Assembly: GCA_030761205.1 (NCBI GenBank)
Contig: JAULJL010000040.1
Location: 9,986,103-10,050,102, forward strand
Source: Fremontodendron californicum
Taxonomy: Eukaryota > Streptophyta > Magnoliopsida > Malvales > Malvaceae
Direction: 5' to 3'
Length of the DNA stretch: 64,000 nucleotides
Part shown: positions 45,304 to 58,318 of the stretch, piece by piece
Layout of the letters: the number at the start of each line of letters is the position of its first letter
How positions within the stretch are numbered: position 1 is the stretch's first letter
The notes under the pieces: generated by a model
The model's database searches: none
Told to the model about the DNA's origin: nothing
Seen by the model: the letters and a program-made list of their open reading frames with translations, nothing else
Made by a program: the position numbers and the translations under genes

Positions 45304-48300
45304 GTCGATACGCGATCCCGATCGCGGGGAACCCGTTCGAGTGAGGGGGAAACAGAAGCAGAGGAAAAGACGACTTAATTCCTCTAGATTGAAATAAAAG
45401 GGTCGAGGGTATGAAAATGTCCTTGTAAAAAGACATCGAGTCGCCACCAATCTTTTTTACCTAGGTGTGATCGGCTACCTATTAAAACCGGTTTTATAAA
45501 ACATTTTAAAATTAATTAAAACATTTTTAAAACCAGTTTCAAGTCTGCGTTATAAACCAGAGAAAATCGAAGAATCGGGTTCAGGACTCGGTTACATGCG
45601 GGGAAAGATTAGCACCCCCACAATGCCCGTATAAAACGGTACCTTATTAATCATGTGTTATCTCATGTCTTGGTAAAAAGTTGGTTTTTAATTTAGTACT
45701 TCAAGTTAGTTCCCAATTTTAAGAAAAATAATTCCATTTTTAATTGAAAATGATCCGAAATTTATTAATTCAAAATTTTCCTACATTCCCCGACAAAATT
45801 GGCAAAATATAGAAATTTTTATTCATTTGGAAAACTTTCCGAATCATTCTCATTTTTTTGAAAGAAAGATATTCTTTTATTAATGATAATTGATGATATT
45901 CCCTCCAGCAAACTCGGTAGAGAACTCATGAATTATTTTAACTCGGTAATATCTTTATTTTTATTGAAAATCACTATCTTTTTCAAAACATTTAAAAATA
46001 TGAACATGAACATGTATGACATAAATAAAATGACATGGCAATTTTAAAAGATATGGCATATTTTAAATGAAATGGCATATTCTAAATAATTGAACCTAAA
46101 TGACATGGAATATGATGAAATGACATGAAACATAAAATAATGCTTTCATAAAATATGCATGAAAATAAAATAAAAATGCATGAACATAGTATATACTAAA
46201 TAATGTGACAAAAATAAATGACTAAAAAAAAAATTGGATATCATGAAACATTCAAAATCATAAGGAAAACAATATAAGATCATAAAATGTGAATCAAAAT
46301 AATAATAATACCATGGAAAATATCATAGCAAAAATCACATATTAAATAAAATGCATGAACATGGAAAATGCAATGCATGAAAATGTATTTTTTCATCTAA
46401 ATAAAGAAATCCGTATATCTAAAAAGATATCCAGCTACCTTAGGAAAATATGTCAAATTAGATTTTCTTAAAAAAAAATAAAACTTTGTGATTGTTTGAA
46501 AACAATTTTGAGGAAAAACTTGAATAAAGATTAAAAAACCCTACCAAACCCTTTTGAAATGGCTCTAATTTCCTAAGTTTAAAATCCCAGACTTGACCGC
46601 CCTTAACCCGAGATTTATAAAATCACTTTTAAAGTTTAAAAAGGCTTAGAAACTACCCTAATACAGTAGCTAAAGCTTCTACCTAACCCCCTCTAAATGC
46701 CTTAGCCAAATCCAACCATTATTCTCTTTTGAATTCAAATCTGGCTCTACTGTCCGGTTTTACCACACGATTTTTTAGCCTATTTTTCAAAATTCAAAAA
46801 ACTATAAAACAAATACTGGAGACTCAAAAAATGTACAGCTAAACGAGAAAAATTGGCTTAATTTTCTGATTAAAGATGACTGCCCAGAAAAATCGGAGAT
46901 GTTCGAGTACTGGGTGAAAAAAACTGTTTTGTCAAAACACATTTTTTGCCCTTGATAAAGTCATTCAAAAATCAAAGTAAAAATTGTTGGAGATCATCCT
47001 AAAGACCTAAGGACAGTAGCTAAACATTTGAAAACCTTGGACAAAAATTGGCTAAGTAAAAAAATCACAAAGGTAGAATAATCAATTTGAAAATTCCTTA
47101 ATTTTCCACAAGTATGCTCAAGAGAACATGACTTTGAGCCATTAATTGGCCTAAGTCATAAATCATGTGGTAATGATATGGAATGCATGAACATACAGCA
47201 ATTGAAATGTATGAAATGCATGGTCTAAAGCCTAAATGGTAAAGGAAATGCATGATAATTCAAAATGACCTAAATGCCTAGCATGAGTTTGCATGGCAAT
47301 AAATGCTATCCTAACTCAATATGCATGCAATGCTTGATAATGTAAATATGACTAGGACCTAATATGTTATGAATATGCATGAAAATGCTAATGCTACCTA
47401 AGACTTAAATAGCATAGTAATGCATGACAATACCAATGTGATTTAAGGCTCAATATGCAAGGCAATACCAATATGGCCTAGAACTAAAATATAATGAACA
47501 TGCATAGCAATACTCTGAACATACAATGACCAATGAAACTAATATTAATGCTAGAACAAACAGCAACTAATACACAATTTCAAGAGATGATAATGCAAAG
47601 CATGTTACCTAAACAAAATGCAAATGCATGATAAGGAAAGGGATGCATGAAGAGGCCAAATGTAGCTACATGATACTCTAATGCAATCCTATCTAGTAAA
47701 TGGCACAAGTACATGATAACTCATATCAAGATGCATAATGTCATGACATTTTCATAAGAATATGACATACTAAAATCAAAATACAAGCTCATGGCATGGA
47801 GATGCAAACAAGTCAAGAAACAAGATAAAAAAAAAAACACATGTAAGGCATACTAAATGGAATAGCCGAATGGTCATATACCCAAAATGTTGGCATTTTG
47901 TCATAGCATTTTCACAAGCATATGGCATACTAAAATCAAAATGTACAAGCTCATGGCATGGAGATGGAAACAAGTCAATAAGCAAAATGAAAATGCACAT
48001 GCAAAGCACACTAACATGGAATAGCCGAATGACCATATGACAATATATGAAAAATGCAAACATATTTATAAAATAAGACATGATATATAAAAAAAAAATG
48101 CACAATATGAGCATGAACACAATGGCCGAATGTGCAAGAAAAATGATTAAGCATGGAATAGAAATATAGAAACAAATATAGCATGGAAACAAATGTAAAG
48201 AACATATATAAAATTAAACATAGACATGCAAAGCAAAGAAAATAACAAGCAAAACTAGTAAATAAAACAAGGAAAGTTAAGCTCCATGGTTGGTATAAAA

Positions 48301-50910
48301 TGGGCATAGCCTCTCACCTAACCATAATCACTTGGTCTTGCCAAGATCATGAAGCCTTTCCATTCCCAAAAATCAGAAAATAAACCATGCTAAACAGCAA
48401 AATTAAGGTGAGCTTCATGGTAGGTAAAAATGGGTGTAGCCTCTCTACTAACCATGGTCACTTGGTCTAGCCAAGATCATGTAGCCATTTCAACATTTTT
48501 TGCTTCATCTTTTGTAAAAAATCAGAACATTAGAATACTCTAAAAAACTTTCTAAAAATCATTTTTCACAACAACATGCAAGGAAGAAAGAAAAAGAAAA
48601 CCAAGGCAAGCAAACATGCCATATTCAGCCAAGTATGAAACCATGTAAAAAAAAATTGTTTTCCACCATTTTAGTGAAGAAGAAGAGATGAAAAAAATAA
48701 GTAAACATTAAAAAACTTTATTTATATGAAAAATGTAGTAGGAAGACAAGATAGAAAATCAGGAAAACACCATGGAAAACAAGAAGAAAGCTATGCTAGA
48801 GCTTGGTAGAGATGACTACCTTCAAGCTCTCTATTGAAAACCTTTTTTTTTCTTTCTTTCAAAACCTTTTTCTTTGCTAAATTAGCTACTGTTTCCAGCC
48901 AAAAAAACTTATGAAAAAATGAAACCAACCCCCCCTCTTTAGCCTTGGCCGAATGGCCTCTCACCTTTGAATGGAAATTGCAGTTTTTCTCATCCAATCT
49001 TGGCCTTTAGATTAAAATATTTTGATGACAACATAAAAATGTCATCTTGCCAATTGATAGCAGCCCTTAAGATGTGTACTCAGCCCTTGTAGTAACCTCA
49101 GCCCTTAGATGCAAATGAGGACCAATCCCATGCACCCCCTTGAATGCCTACTCTTGGATGAGTTGTGCTCTTCCATTCTTGGTCATTGGATGAGGACAAC
49201 ATAAAAATGACATATTGTAGATTAAATCCAGCCCTCAACATATGTACTCAGCCCTTGTAGATGGCCTAAGCCGTTGGATGAAAAGAGACAATCCCATGCA
49301 CTCCCTTACTTAACCGAATGGATGCTCACCTTTGGATGAAATGTGCTCATCTTTTTTCTTCCATTCTTGGCCATTAGATGAGGGTTCTTTCAGGACAAAT
49401 AAAAATATCATCTTGGCATTTAAACTTGGCCATTGGATGGTGCATTCAACTTTCCTACAAGGCACCTAAACCATTGGATGAATGGGGGACAATTTGCAAG
49501 GTGTTAGTGGCAGCATGTGGCTTGATAGTGACTAGGGAATTAAATTGTTCAAGCTTCCTTCTTCTCCTCTATGCTGGATGACCAAGGGAAGAAAAATCCC
49601 AGCAATTCCCTTTTTTGGTTTCTTCAATGAAATAACCTTTTTGCCCCCCGAACCTAAATAAATAGCAAACGGACTCTAAATTCGAATTTCATTTTTTCAA
49701 TACTTCCAAAATAATAAAAATTTAATTCTGGAAGTTTTCAAAAAATTTCGAGTCCATTTGCTATTTATTTCGGATTTATTTTCGAAATTGCCCCTTTTAT
49801 GCACCCGAACTTTACCATTTTTTAAACGAGCTCCGAATCCAAATTTTTCTTCACCAATATTTTCCAAATAATTTAAAAATGTGATCTGGAAGTTTTCATA
49901 ATTTTTGTAGCTCATTTGCTATTTTTTCGGGATTTATCTGTTGAATTACTGCATAGGGGACCCGGTATTTGGCCATTTTGCAAACGAACTCCGAATCAAG
50001 ATTTTCTTTATCCCTCTTCCAAATAATTTAAAAATGAGATTTTCAAATTTTTAGAATTTTTGGAGTTCATTTGCTATTTTTCGGGATTTATCCTGTTGAA
50101 TTTTTGCATAATGTGCCCGACACTTGACCATTTTGCAAACGAACTCTGAATCAAGATTTTCTTTCGCCAATCTATTCAAAATGATTTAAAATGATATCTG
50201 CAAATTTTCAGAATTTTTGGAGTTCATTTGCTATTTTTCCCATATTTTCCATTTTTGCCCTTTTGTCTCCTAAACCCGGTTTTACTATTCAGATTTTCAG
50301 ATTTTCTTCAAACTGAGCCTTGGGATATCCTTGTTCAATCATTTCTCATCAATTAAGGGCTTTAGATCTACCGAATCGGGCCATTTCTGTAATTCTTCCA
50401 AATTTCACCGAAATCTACCAAAAAAACCCTAATTCTCGATTTTCTTCCGAATTGACTTTTCTATTAGTTTTTCTTCCAAGTGGCTTCTCCATTACCCATA
50501 GTCAGTACTTATCTTTCATCTGGAAACTTCAATTCTGACCAATTTGATCCTTTAAGCACTTTTCCCCAGATTTTTCGAACTACGGTTTCCTTTCTACTAA
50601 ATCTCGTAACCCAACTTTCGACCTCCATATCTTTCAATGTAGACCTCGGATTATCAAAATTCTTTCACCATTTTTCAATTTGAACCTCAAATCTTGATTT
50701 TGAAAGTTGGTTGACTTTTTCATTAGTTGACTTTTTTAGGGTTGACTTTTTGGGTTGACTTTTTTGAGTTTGACTTTTTTTGTCTGCTTTCTTAGACTAA
50801 GTGTCGGAGTACCACCTGCAGGATGAGAAAAGCCTTTTAGCATTCTGAAACATCAATTTAGAAAGAAAATGAACCTGATTTAGGGGTTCAGACAAAATTA
50901 GATGTCTACA
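45304..50910 (-). mobile_element. 3' LTR (5.6 kb) of minus-strand Ogre/Tat-like element
   Basis: On the minus strand it starts TGTAGACATCTAATTTTG at 50910 and ends …GTATCGACA at 45304. A purine-rich tract lies immediately before the start, so this is the 3' LTR, and the internal region lies to the right. It is collinear in reverse with the plus-strand LTR 35286-40317, including the GTCAAC units near the start, the 'gaatggccga' repeats (47860-48060) and the final 'ggtggcgactc' block. It is about 0.6 kb longer. Confidence 0.85.
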
Positions 50911-50926
50911 GCTAGCCCTCTTTGGC
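50911..50926 (-). other. Polypurine tract of minus-strand element
   Basis: The minus strand reads GCCAAAGAGGGCTAGC directly before TGTAGACATC. AAAGAGGG at this position is a suitable plus-strand primer site for reverse transcription. Confidence 0.6.
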
Positions 50927-51169
50927 TATTGCTGAGAATCAGGAATCAAACAAAGATAAACAAACACTAATTTTGTACGATTAGTGAAATCACATATGAA
51001 GAAAGGGAAAAGGGTTTTCAATCATCATCATCATGCATTTTTTTTTTGAAAAAGCTATAAATTGAAGATTTTGTCCTTAAACTGAATTCCCTGACTAATC
51101 AAGGCTCGACCTGTCTTAAGGAAATGGGTTCGATTTCAAAAGAAAAAATTATGCCCGAAGGTCTTAAAA

Positions 51170-52135
51170 ATGATGCCCGGAGGTCTTAGAAATGGTGCCC
51201 GGAGGCCTTACCCGTGATTTGAAAAATTATGCCCGAAAGTCTTAAAAATAGTGCCCAAAGATCTTAAAAATGGTACTTGGAGGCCTTACCCGTGATTTGA
51301 AAAGTTATGCCTGAAGGTCTTAAAAATGGTGCCTGAAGGTCTTAAAAATGGTGCCCGAAGGCCTTACCCGTGATTTAAAAAATTATGTCCGAAGGTCTTA
51401 AAAAATGGTGCCCAAAGGCCTTACCCGCATGGATGAAATTGAAAATTGAAAAGGATCTGGATGAAACCAGAGATTAAAAAGGCATGGGTGAAACTAGAAA
51501 ATTGAAGAAGATCTGGATGAAACCAGAAATTGAAAAGCTTGGGTGAAACCAGAAATTTGAAAAGATCTGGATGAAACTAGAGATTAAAGGCATGGGTGAA
51601 ACCAGAAATTTGAAAAAGATCTGGATGGAACCAAAAATCAAAGGCATGGGTGAAACCAGAAATTTGGAAAGATCTGGATGAAACCAGAGATTAAAGGCAT
51701 GGGTGAAACCAGAAATTTGAAAAAGATCTGGATGGAACCAAAAATTAAAGGCATGGGTGAAACCAGAAATTTGAAAACGATCTGGATGGAACCAAAAATT
51801 TGAAAAGCATGGGTGAAGCCAGAAATTTGAAAAAGATCTAGATGAAAACAGAGGTTAAAGGCATGGGTGAAACCAGAAATTTAAAAATGATCTAGATGGA
51901 ACCAGAAATTGAAAAGCATGGGTGAAACCAAAAATTTGAAAAAGATCTGGATGAAACCAGAGAGTAAAAAGGCATTGCGAAACCAGAAAATTGAAAAGAT
52001 CTGGATGGAACCAAAAATGGAAAAGCATGGGTGAAACCAGAAATTTGAAAAAGATCTGGATGAAAACCAGAGAATAAAAAGGCATGGGTGGAACCAAAAA
52101 ATTGAAAAAATCTGGATAAAACCAAAAATTGAAAT
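51170..52135. repeat. Two adjoining tandem-repeat arrays in the element's 3' region
   Basis: 51170-51430 repeats 'atgcccgaaggtcttaaaaatggtgcccggaggccttacccgtgatttgaaaa' in partial units of about 28-55 bp. 51440-52135 repeats 'gatctggatgaaaccagagattaaaggcatgggtgaaaccagaaatttgaaaa' about 12 times with a period of about 53-57 bp. The open frames at 51855-52197 (minus) are translations of this array, with the period showing in the peptide (FWFHPDLF units). Confidence 0.85.
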
Positions 52136-55017
52136 AACCTAGAAATTAACCTGAAGGATTCGAGAGAGGATGCAATTGCTTCATGGTGTAACTGCAAATA
52201 TCCTGGATTGATGCAAATGCTTCTTGAAATGATACAGATGTCTTGGATTGATGCAAATACTTCTAAATGCAGATGCAGATGTCCCTACGAATCATGTTCA
52301 TGTAAGTGGTTCATGAATGGTGTAATTGCAGCTACAATGAAGATGCAATGATCCTAGAAATGATGCACTTGCTTGAGATGATGCGAATGCAAATATCTAT
52401 GAAGGATGTACTTGTAAAGATAGAATGCAGATGCTCATGGAATAGTGCAAATACAAATACTCATGAATTATGCAAATGCTTGCTGACACGGTGCAGATGA
52501 AAAGTTTAATAAATAGATGAACACTCATAAGTGATGCAAATGCCCCTGATCATTTTTCTAGATTTTGGCTTAGCCTTTCCAATTCATTTTTCCTCTTCAA
52601 ATCAGAGTATATCTTCAATTCACTTTTCAATCTTTGGCTATTCTCTTTGCCCCAATAGTTTTCAAACTCTTATTGACAGAAGTCTAGTTGTCGAGTTCTA
52701 TTTCTTCTTCTCATATTTGGAAGTCAAGGTTAACCATAATTGTTCCACACCTTTGAGTTAGAAAAACTCTTATCTCATGTTAACATCAAAAATGGGTATT
52801 TCAAAAATATTTTTATTTTCCTTTTTGAAAAACAATTTTGCTTATTTAATGAAAACTTTTGAGTCAAAAATTTTAACCCCACAGTGTGTAATGTACAAAT
52901 TTTTTGAAGACTGATGATCACTGTTAGAAATTTTCCTAAGTGTCAATTTGGGTTTTTCAACTTGAATTGACAAGGCTTGGTACAACATGATTTTGGTTTT
53001 TCCAGGAAAACTTCACAACAAAAAATGTATGTCCCTTCTAGGCTCACAAATGGAACAAATTTTATAAATCATGAATTCATTGAGAACCAAACAAATTTAA
53101 CTTTCTTTTAGTTTCTATATCAAGGTATTTTGACAAGCTTCAAGATTGGCTGGGATGTTTAAACTGGAAAGTTGATTTTGGAGAAAAAAAGTTTTAGTTT
53201 TTGAAATCAATCATCCAAATGAGAGTTGACAATTTGGGAGGTTCAGGAGTTCCTAGATGTTCCTCGATGACCATTTCTTTCAGATGATCTTCTCTTTTGT
53301 GGATCGGCACTATCATAGATGGCATCGGAAATTCTCATTTTACTCTAGACCTTCTGTTTTTGGGTTTTCGCCCTAGAGTCCCATTCTCTCTAATTTTTTC
53401 TTTTTTCATTTTCTCATTGTTTTACCATGCATTTGAGAATTATAAATTCTTCCTTAGTGAAATGATAATTCGATAAGATGGGATAAAATTTGAGGAAAAA
53501 ACCCTTCAAGTTAAATATTCATGCTTGATCAAAATGGACTTTTAAAGCACGTAATGTAGGCCACGGCTCAGGGTTCAAAAAGAAAGGATAAATAGGCTCA
53601 AAATATGTGTTTGAGGATAATCAGATCAAGGATCATTTCTTGAGGAGGATTCTCTTTGAAACATTTATCCCTTTTGGACTTTTCATTCCTTTTGACTTTG
53701 CTCTTTTTCTTCTTTGCTTTTGGCTTTCATTTGCCATCGCCTTTTCACACACTTTCTTTTCTGTGTTTTTCTTTTGTTTTTCTTGGCTTTTATTTCGCCA
53801 TCTTTTCCTTTTTCTTTTTCTTTGACAGAGTGAGCCCGTATTTATTCGGGGCTCCATTTGCTTTGTATCTGTCTTTGAGCTAGGACTCATTTTTTCGTGA
53901 TCTTTGAGAAGATCTTTCCTCGCATTTGCCCCCAATGTAGAGGGTAATCCCTGATCAGAGTTTAAAGAAGAAAGAATTCTTTTGGCTCAAAAGGGGCGAC
54001 TATGGATAATTTTATTTTTGTGACAGGGACATGAAAGATGGCCATTTCTCATGTCAAGCACGAATATTCACATTGAAAAGCAATCCCCAGGGGAAATAGA
54101 TATTCAGAATTTCATTTTGCACTTTGGAATCATCCGAATTCTCATATGCATGATATCATAATTTTTTTTTTTGCATGCCCCAATGATTCATGCGTTAGTC
54201 CATCATTTTTCACCATATAACCATCATTTCCACATATGATGCCCCATTTTGATTAACCATGAGAATTTGTATCAACGAGGAACATAGCAAGTCTAGGTCT
54301 ATTTTAAAAAGGCTGAGTTTCAAATATGAGTTCTTTGAAATGACAAGGAAAATATGACCCAAAAACGGGTTTTATCTGGGACATGGGATAATCTAGTTTA
54401 ATCATTGTGTCCCAGGGTGTCAATCATGAAGTGATGTTTGGGGTAATTAGTGTTTTGTGGTTATTGGTAAAGGTCATGAATGGTTTTAGCACAATTTTGA
54501 CATACATCAATTTACCAAAATCTAGATTCTTGAAAGAATGTCTCATTTGTTTGAATTTCAAGGAATTAGAAAAAATTTCAAAAAGTTCGTTCCTTTGTTC
54601 ATGGCCTAGACTAGGATTTACATATTTGTTTATTCTCCTATGACAATGGTTTATGAAGTCTAATCAATCATATTCCTTGAAGCATTAGGTCTTTCAAGTG
54701 ATCTTAGTTTCAGGGATTTAGACATATGGAAATCCCAAAAGAGGGAAGGTATTGGGTCATTTCTAACAATGATCATCAATATTCTCGAGACTATCCATTA
54801 TTAGAACCTCCTTAATGCTTGTTTTTGCACAGTCAAATTAGTGTTAAAACACAACAAACATAAAAACATTCAAAATTCATTTATTTCATAGGGATGTTAA
54901 CATAAGACAAGTGTTTTCATCATGAGGTATGAAACTAAATGCATAAAAACTTCCCCTTGACATGTTCTCCCTAATTCAAACTGGCTATTCCTCGATACTC
55001 TTTTCGACCTTTCTATC
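52136..55017 (-). other. Non-coding 3' internal region of minus-strand element
   Basis: There is no gag or pol similarity. 52190-52540 has irregular 'gatgcaaatgcttcttgaaatgatgcaga' units. 53880-54110 is shared with 600-860 at the left end of the window. 54830-55010 matches the sequence after gag in the plus-strand element (45090-45215), which fixes the shared structure. The Phe/Leu/Ser-rich open frames at 53607-53883 come from a CTTTT-rich tract. Confidence 0.55.
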
Positions 55018-56520
55018 TTATTCCCCTATTATAACATCCACAACGGTATCATCATTCCTATTCAATAAATTCTCCCCGTTGTCTGACCTTTGTTTCTTCC
55101 CCATATCTAACTGTCCTTTATTAATGAGTGCTTGAACCTTCCGTTTCAGACATAGGCAATTTTTCGTGGAATGTCCCCAAATGATAATCACAATATGCAT
55201 CCCCGAATGATAATCACAATATGCATTCTCGTCATACCAACTCGGATATGGGGGTTGGATAGGCTCCACTGGAACTTTATTGAGGAGTTGCTTTTCGACC
55301 AGCTGAGGCAATAGTTCAGAGTAAGACATGGGGAGTGGCTCAAACTGATCTCTTTTTTGGATATTCTTCGGTTTCCTCTGGTTGACAAAATGTTGAAAAT
55401 TTACTGGATTTTGAGAGGCCATTGGGTATAAGTATGAACCCTGGGATACATAGTTCGTAGAAGGACAGGGTGGTTGGTATGAAGTAACCGAAACATACGG
55501 GGCAAAGTCTCCCACAGCTTGGACATCTTCCTCTTTCTTTTTGGGCGTTCTGTTTCTCTCTGCATTAAATGTTTTACCTCTTTCGAGTTTCCCAGCCTTG
55601 ATAGCATTTTCAATCATTTCCCTAGATATTACCATATCCGAAAAATTCTTCGTGGTGTTGCCAACAAGTCTATCGTAGTATGGGGCCTGTAGTGTATTCA
55701 CAAAAGGACAGTGGTTTCCTTCTGAGTTAAGGGCGGTTGTACTTGGGTGGCCATGTTCTTCCACCTCTGAGCATACTCTTTGAAGCTCTCAGTAACTTTT
55801 TTCTCCATATTTTGCAAAATGAGACGGTCAGGTGTCATGTCGGTCACATGCTTGTACTGGTTTACAAAAGCCTTGGCCAAATCATTCCAAGAGCGAATCT
55901 GATCCTTGCTCAACTGACTATACCATCTAACTGCGGACCCGCTAAGGCTATCCTGGAAGCAGTGAATTAAAAGCTTATCATTATCTATGTGACTTGCCAT
56001 CTTTCGGCATAACATAGTGATGCAGTTTGATGGATCGGTCTTCTCCTCATATTTCACAAAGTCAGGGACTTTGAATTTAGGAGCAATGACTAAATTGAGG
56101 ACAAAGCATCGTTCTTTCGCATCTACACTCCCGAATATGTTTGTATTTTCTACTGCCCGAAGCCTTTCATCTAACAACTGATATTTCCCTTGGGAATCTG
56201 TCAACTCAGCCATATTTGACTCAACCATTTTCACTTTTCCCGTTCAGCTAGGTCGTCTAAGTTCAGGGTGCTGCTGGGGTTAACTGTGTTTTGGCCATCC
56301 ATCATTATGACCTCATTCTGACCCTTTTGTGCCTCTATCCCTTCTCTGGTGGCCAAGTTTTCAGTGTATTCCTTTCCCTTGATTACAGAGGACATCTGCT
56401 CCATCAATTTAGTCATCTGATCCTTAGATTCTGCTTGAGACTTTTCCAGCTGTTCTCGTAATTCTTTCTATACCCTTTCCATTTTTTCCGTTTGGGCAAA
56501 GTGTTCATTCTCCATAGCAC
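55018..56520 (-). pseudogene. Gag module 2 of minus-strand element, broken
   Basis: It is the counterpart of 43642-45074. The N-terminal coil (TKLMEQMSSVIKGKEYTENL) is cut by a stop near 56470, and the frame changes near 56232. The core is open at 56234-55698 with GKYQLLDERLRAVENTN, PKFKVPDFVKYEEKTDP, CFQDSLSGSAVRWYSQLSKD and SWNDLAKAFVNQYKH. A further frame change near 55730 leads into QAPYYDRLVGNTTKNFSDM, the Pro-rich linker, SYSELLPQLVEKQLL and the Cys/His knuckle. A 27-bp tandem duplication at about 55180-55230 inserts residues inside the knuckle. Confidence 0.8.
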
Positions 56521-57479
56521 TAGCCTGTATTAAAAAGGGTACTCAATACTTCTTATACCTCTGATTTGAAATAGAAGCTTCTTCAAAACTCTTAAAGCCA
56601 AACCAACTTTTGTTTTATTTCCCTTAAATGTATGTCATGATGAATGAGCCATGATTGTCATTTGATGCATATGAAGAATAAACAAAATGATGTATGGACA
56701 TATATAGTGGAAACATGCTGGCCATGTATGTAATAAATGCAATCACGATGCCAACATGCTGCAAGCAAAGAATAAATAAATCAACGCATGGAGCTATGCG
56801 ATGAATGACCATGTATATTTCAGTGTATTTCCCAATAAATGATCATAGACACTATGAATGCAACACGATGTCAATTATGATGTATGTAAACAATGAATGA
56901 TTGACACATAGTATATACAAAGAAACTCATGCTGACCATGTATGTCATGAATGTGACCTAGTGCTAACATGATGTATGTAATAAGCAAATTAGTGCATGA
57001 ACATAGAGAAAAATCATGCTGACTAAGTTTGTCATGAATACCACCTGATGCTACCAAGATGCATGTATGAATGTATGGTATGACAAATAATTGATCAGAT
57101 GCAAAATGCAAAGGGGAAGATATCACGGAGGAAATAAGAATCGGAGGACCTTAATCATCAACATCTCATAAATTGAAGCACAACCAATTCATTCCCAAAT
57201 CAACATTCACAGTGGTATAAACCATGTTTACAAAATCATGAGCAGTGGTTAAAACTGTCTTTACAAGAACTTTATTCTTCGTAGCATCCTAAGGCTATAA
57301 GAGCCAGCTACTGAAAAAGTGAAATCCTACTGCATTATATCAAAACAAAGTCTTTCTACATCATTGCCGTAAATCTCCCAATCCTAATGACGCTTTTCGA
57401 GCCCTCTACCAATTAGCGTCATTGGATCGATCCACTTGATCTCTATAAGAGATTGCTCTTTCTTTTTGAGTGCTATACA
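56521..57479 (-). other. Spacer between gag modules, minus-strand element
   Basis: It has the same 'catgctgaccatgtatgtcatgaatg' repeats as 43080-43500, inverted. Non-coding. Confidence 0.5.
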
Positions 57480-57950
57480 GTCTTTAATGCTATGGCCGGC
57501 AATTCCACAGTGATAATCACATCTTGCATTTGGATTATACCACTTTGGTTATGGTGGTAATAGGGGTTTCAATGGGATACATGCAACCATGTGATTTTGG
57601 ATCAGTATAGGGAGAAGCTCTCGGTAGCTGATTGGAATGGGATCATACTGCTCTTGAGTCTTGTTTTTGGGTTGTTTCTTAATCACACATGGCCTTGGAG
57701 TTGGGGCACTTGGTGGTGGCACTAAGGTCCGAACCGGAGTGTTTACATAGAGAGATGGCGGAATAACAAGGCAAGGGTATGGATTTGGACACGGGACCCT
57801 TGGAGGTTGTACATAATTTGAGGTTCTTATCCCGGATGCTTTATAAGGTGATTGATGAGGGAAATAGTATGAACTGCCAGTTGGTGGTGATGGAGTGGGA
57901 TTCAAGGGTATCGTAGTGATCATCCTAGTGGACAATTGAGCCATAGTAAG
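57480..57950 (-). pseudogene. Gag module 1 remnant of minus-strand element, cut by an LTR
   Basis: The minus-strand frame reads GSSYYFPHQSPYKASGIRTS, RTLVPPPSAPTPRPCVIKKQ and DPIPISYRELLPILIQNHMV. After a stop it reads WYNPNARCDYHCGIAGHSIK with a C-x3-C-x4-H-x4-C knuckle. It matches 42270-42760 in the plus-strand element. Its 5' part is lost at 57951, where the next LTR inserted. Confidence 0.75.
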
Positions 57951-58149
57951 TGATGCACCCAAAAGAGTGTATCTTATTTAACCTTGCACTAAAAAGATAA
58001 ATTGTAAGTATAGTAGTTAGCAAGGGTCGAGTCCTCAGGGATTGGGTTTTAGTTTATAAGTTAATAGTTTAAAACTTAAATTCAAGAACAATAAAAGAAA
58101 AGGGGTTTTTGAAGCCAGATTTAAACTAAAGTAAATAATAAGAATAAGA

Positions 58150-58318
58150 TGCAAGGCGGTATAACCAGCCAATAAAAATATATATACTAAATTAGGCGGT
58201 ATAACCAGCCAATAAAAATATATATACTAAATTAGGCGGTATAACCAGCCAATAAAAATAAAACAAAGTTAATATACAAATTAGGCGGTATAACCAGCCA
58301 ATAAAAATAAATATAAAA
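58150..58318. repeat. Tandem repeat, about 43-bp unit, 4 copies
   Basis: The unit is 'aggcggtataaccagccaataaaaatatatatactaaatt', copied near 58153, 58194, 58234 and 58284, the last two with altered AT-rich tails. Confidence 0.9.

Larger units (their letters stand above)
45304..57950 (-). mobile_element. Minus-strand gag-only Ogre/Tat-like element, interrupted on its 5' side
   Basis: Reading leftward from 57950: gag module 1 remnant (57950-57480), spacer, gag module 2 (56520-55018), a 4.1-kb non-coding stretch with tandem repeats (51170-52135), a polypurine tract, and the 3' LTR. No pol domain lies between gag and LTR. Its 5' part is cut by another LTR at 57951. Confidence 0.75.

Noticed and set aside
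48011..48307. Hydrophobic open frames at 47776-48307 resembling membrane proteins
   Set aside because: They are translations of the ATGC/CATG-rich LTR minisatellite; the other LTR copies do not keep the frame.
51170..52135. CRISPR-like array, because of regular spacing
   Set aside because: There are no unique spacers: units are tandem and diverged, and the sequence is plant nuclear DNA.
51855..52197. Repetitive Phe/His/Pro frames that look like a repeat protein
   Set aside because: The peptide period equals the 53-57 bp tandem DNA repeat, and the array is in the non-coding 3' region of a retroelement.
53607..53883. Hydrophobic frames that could be transmembrane segments
   Set aside because: They are encoded by a CTTTT-rich tract in the 3' region of an LTR element, with similar runs in two frames at once.
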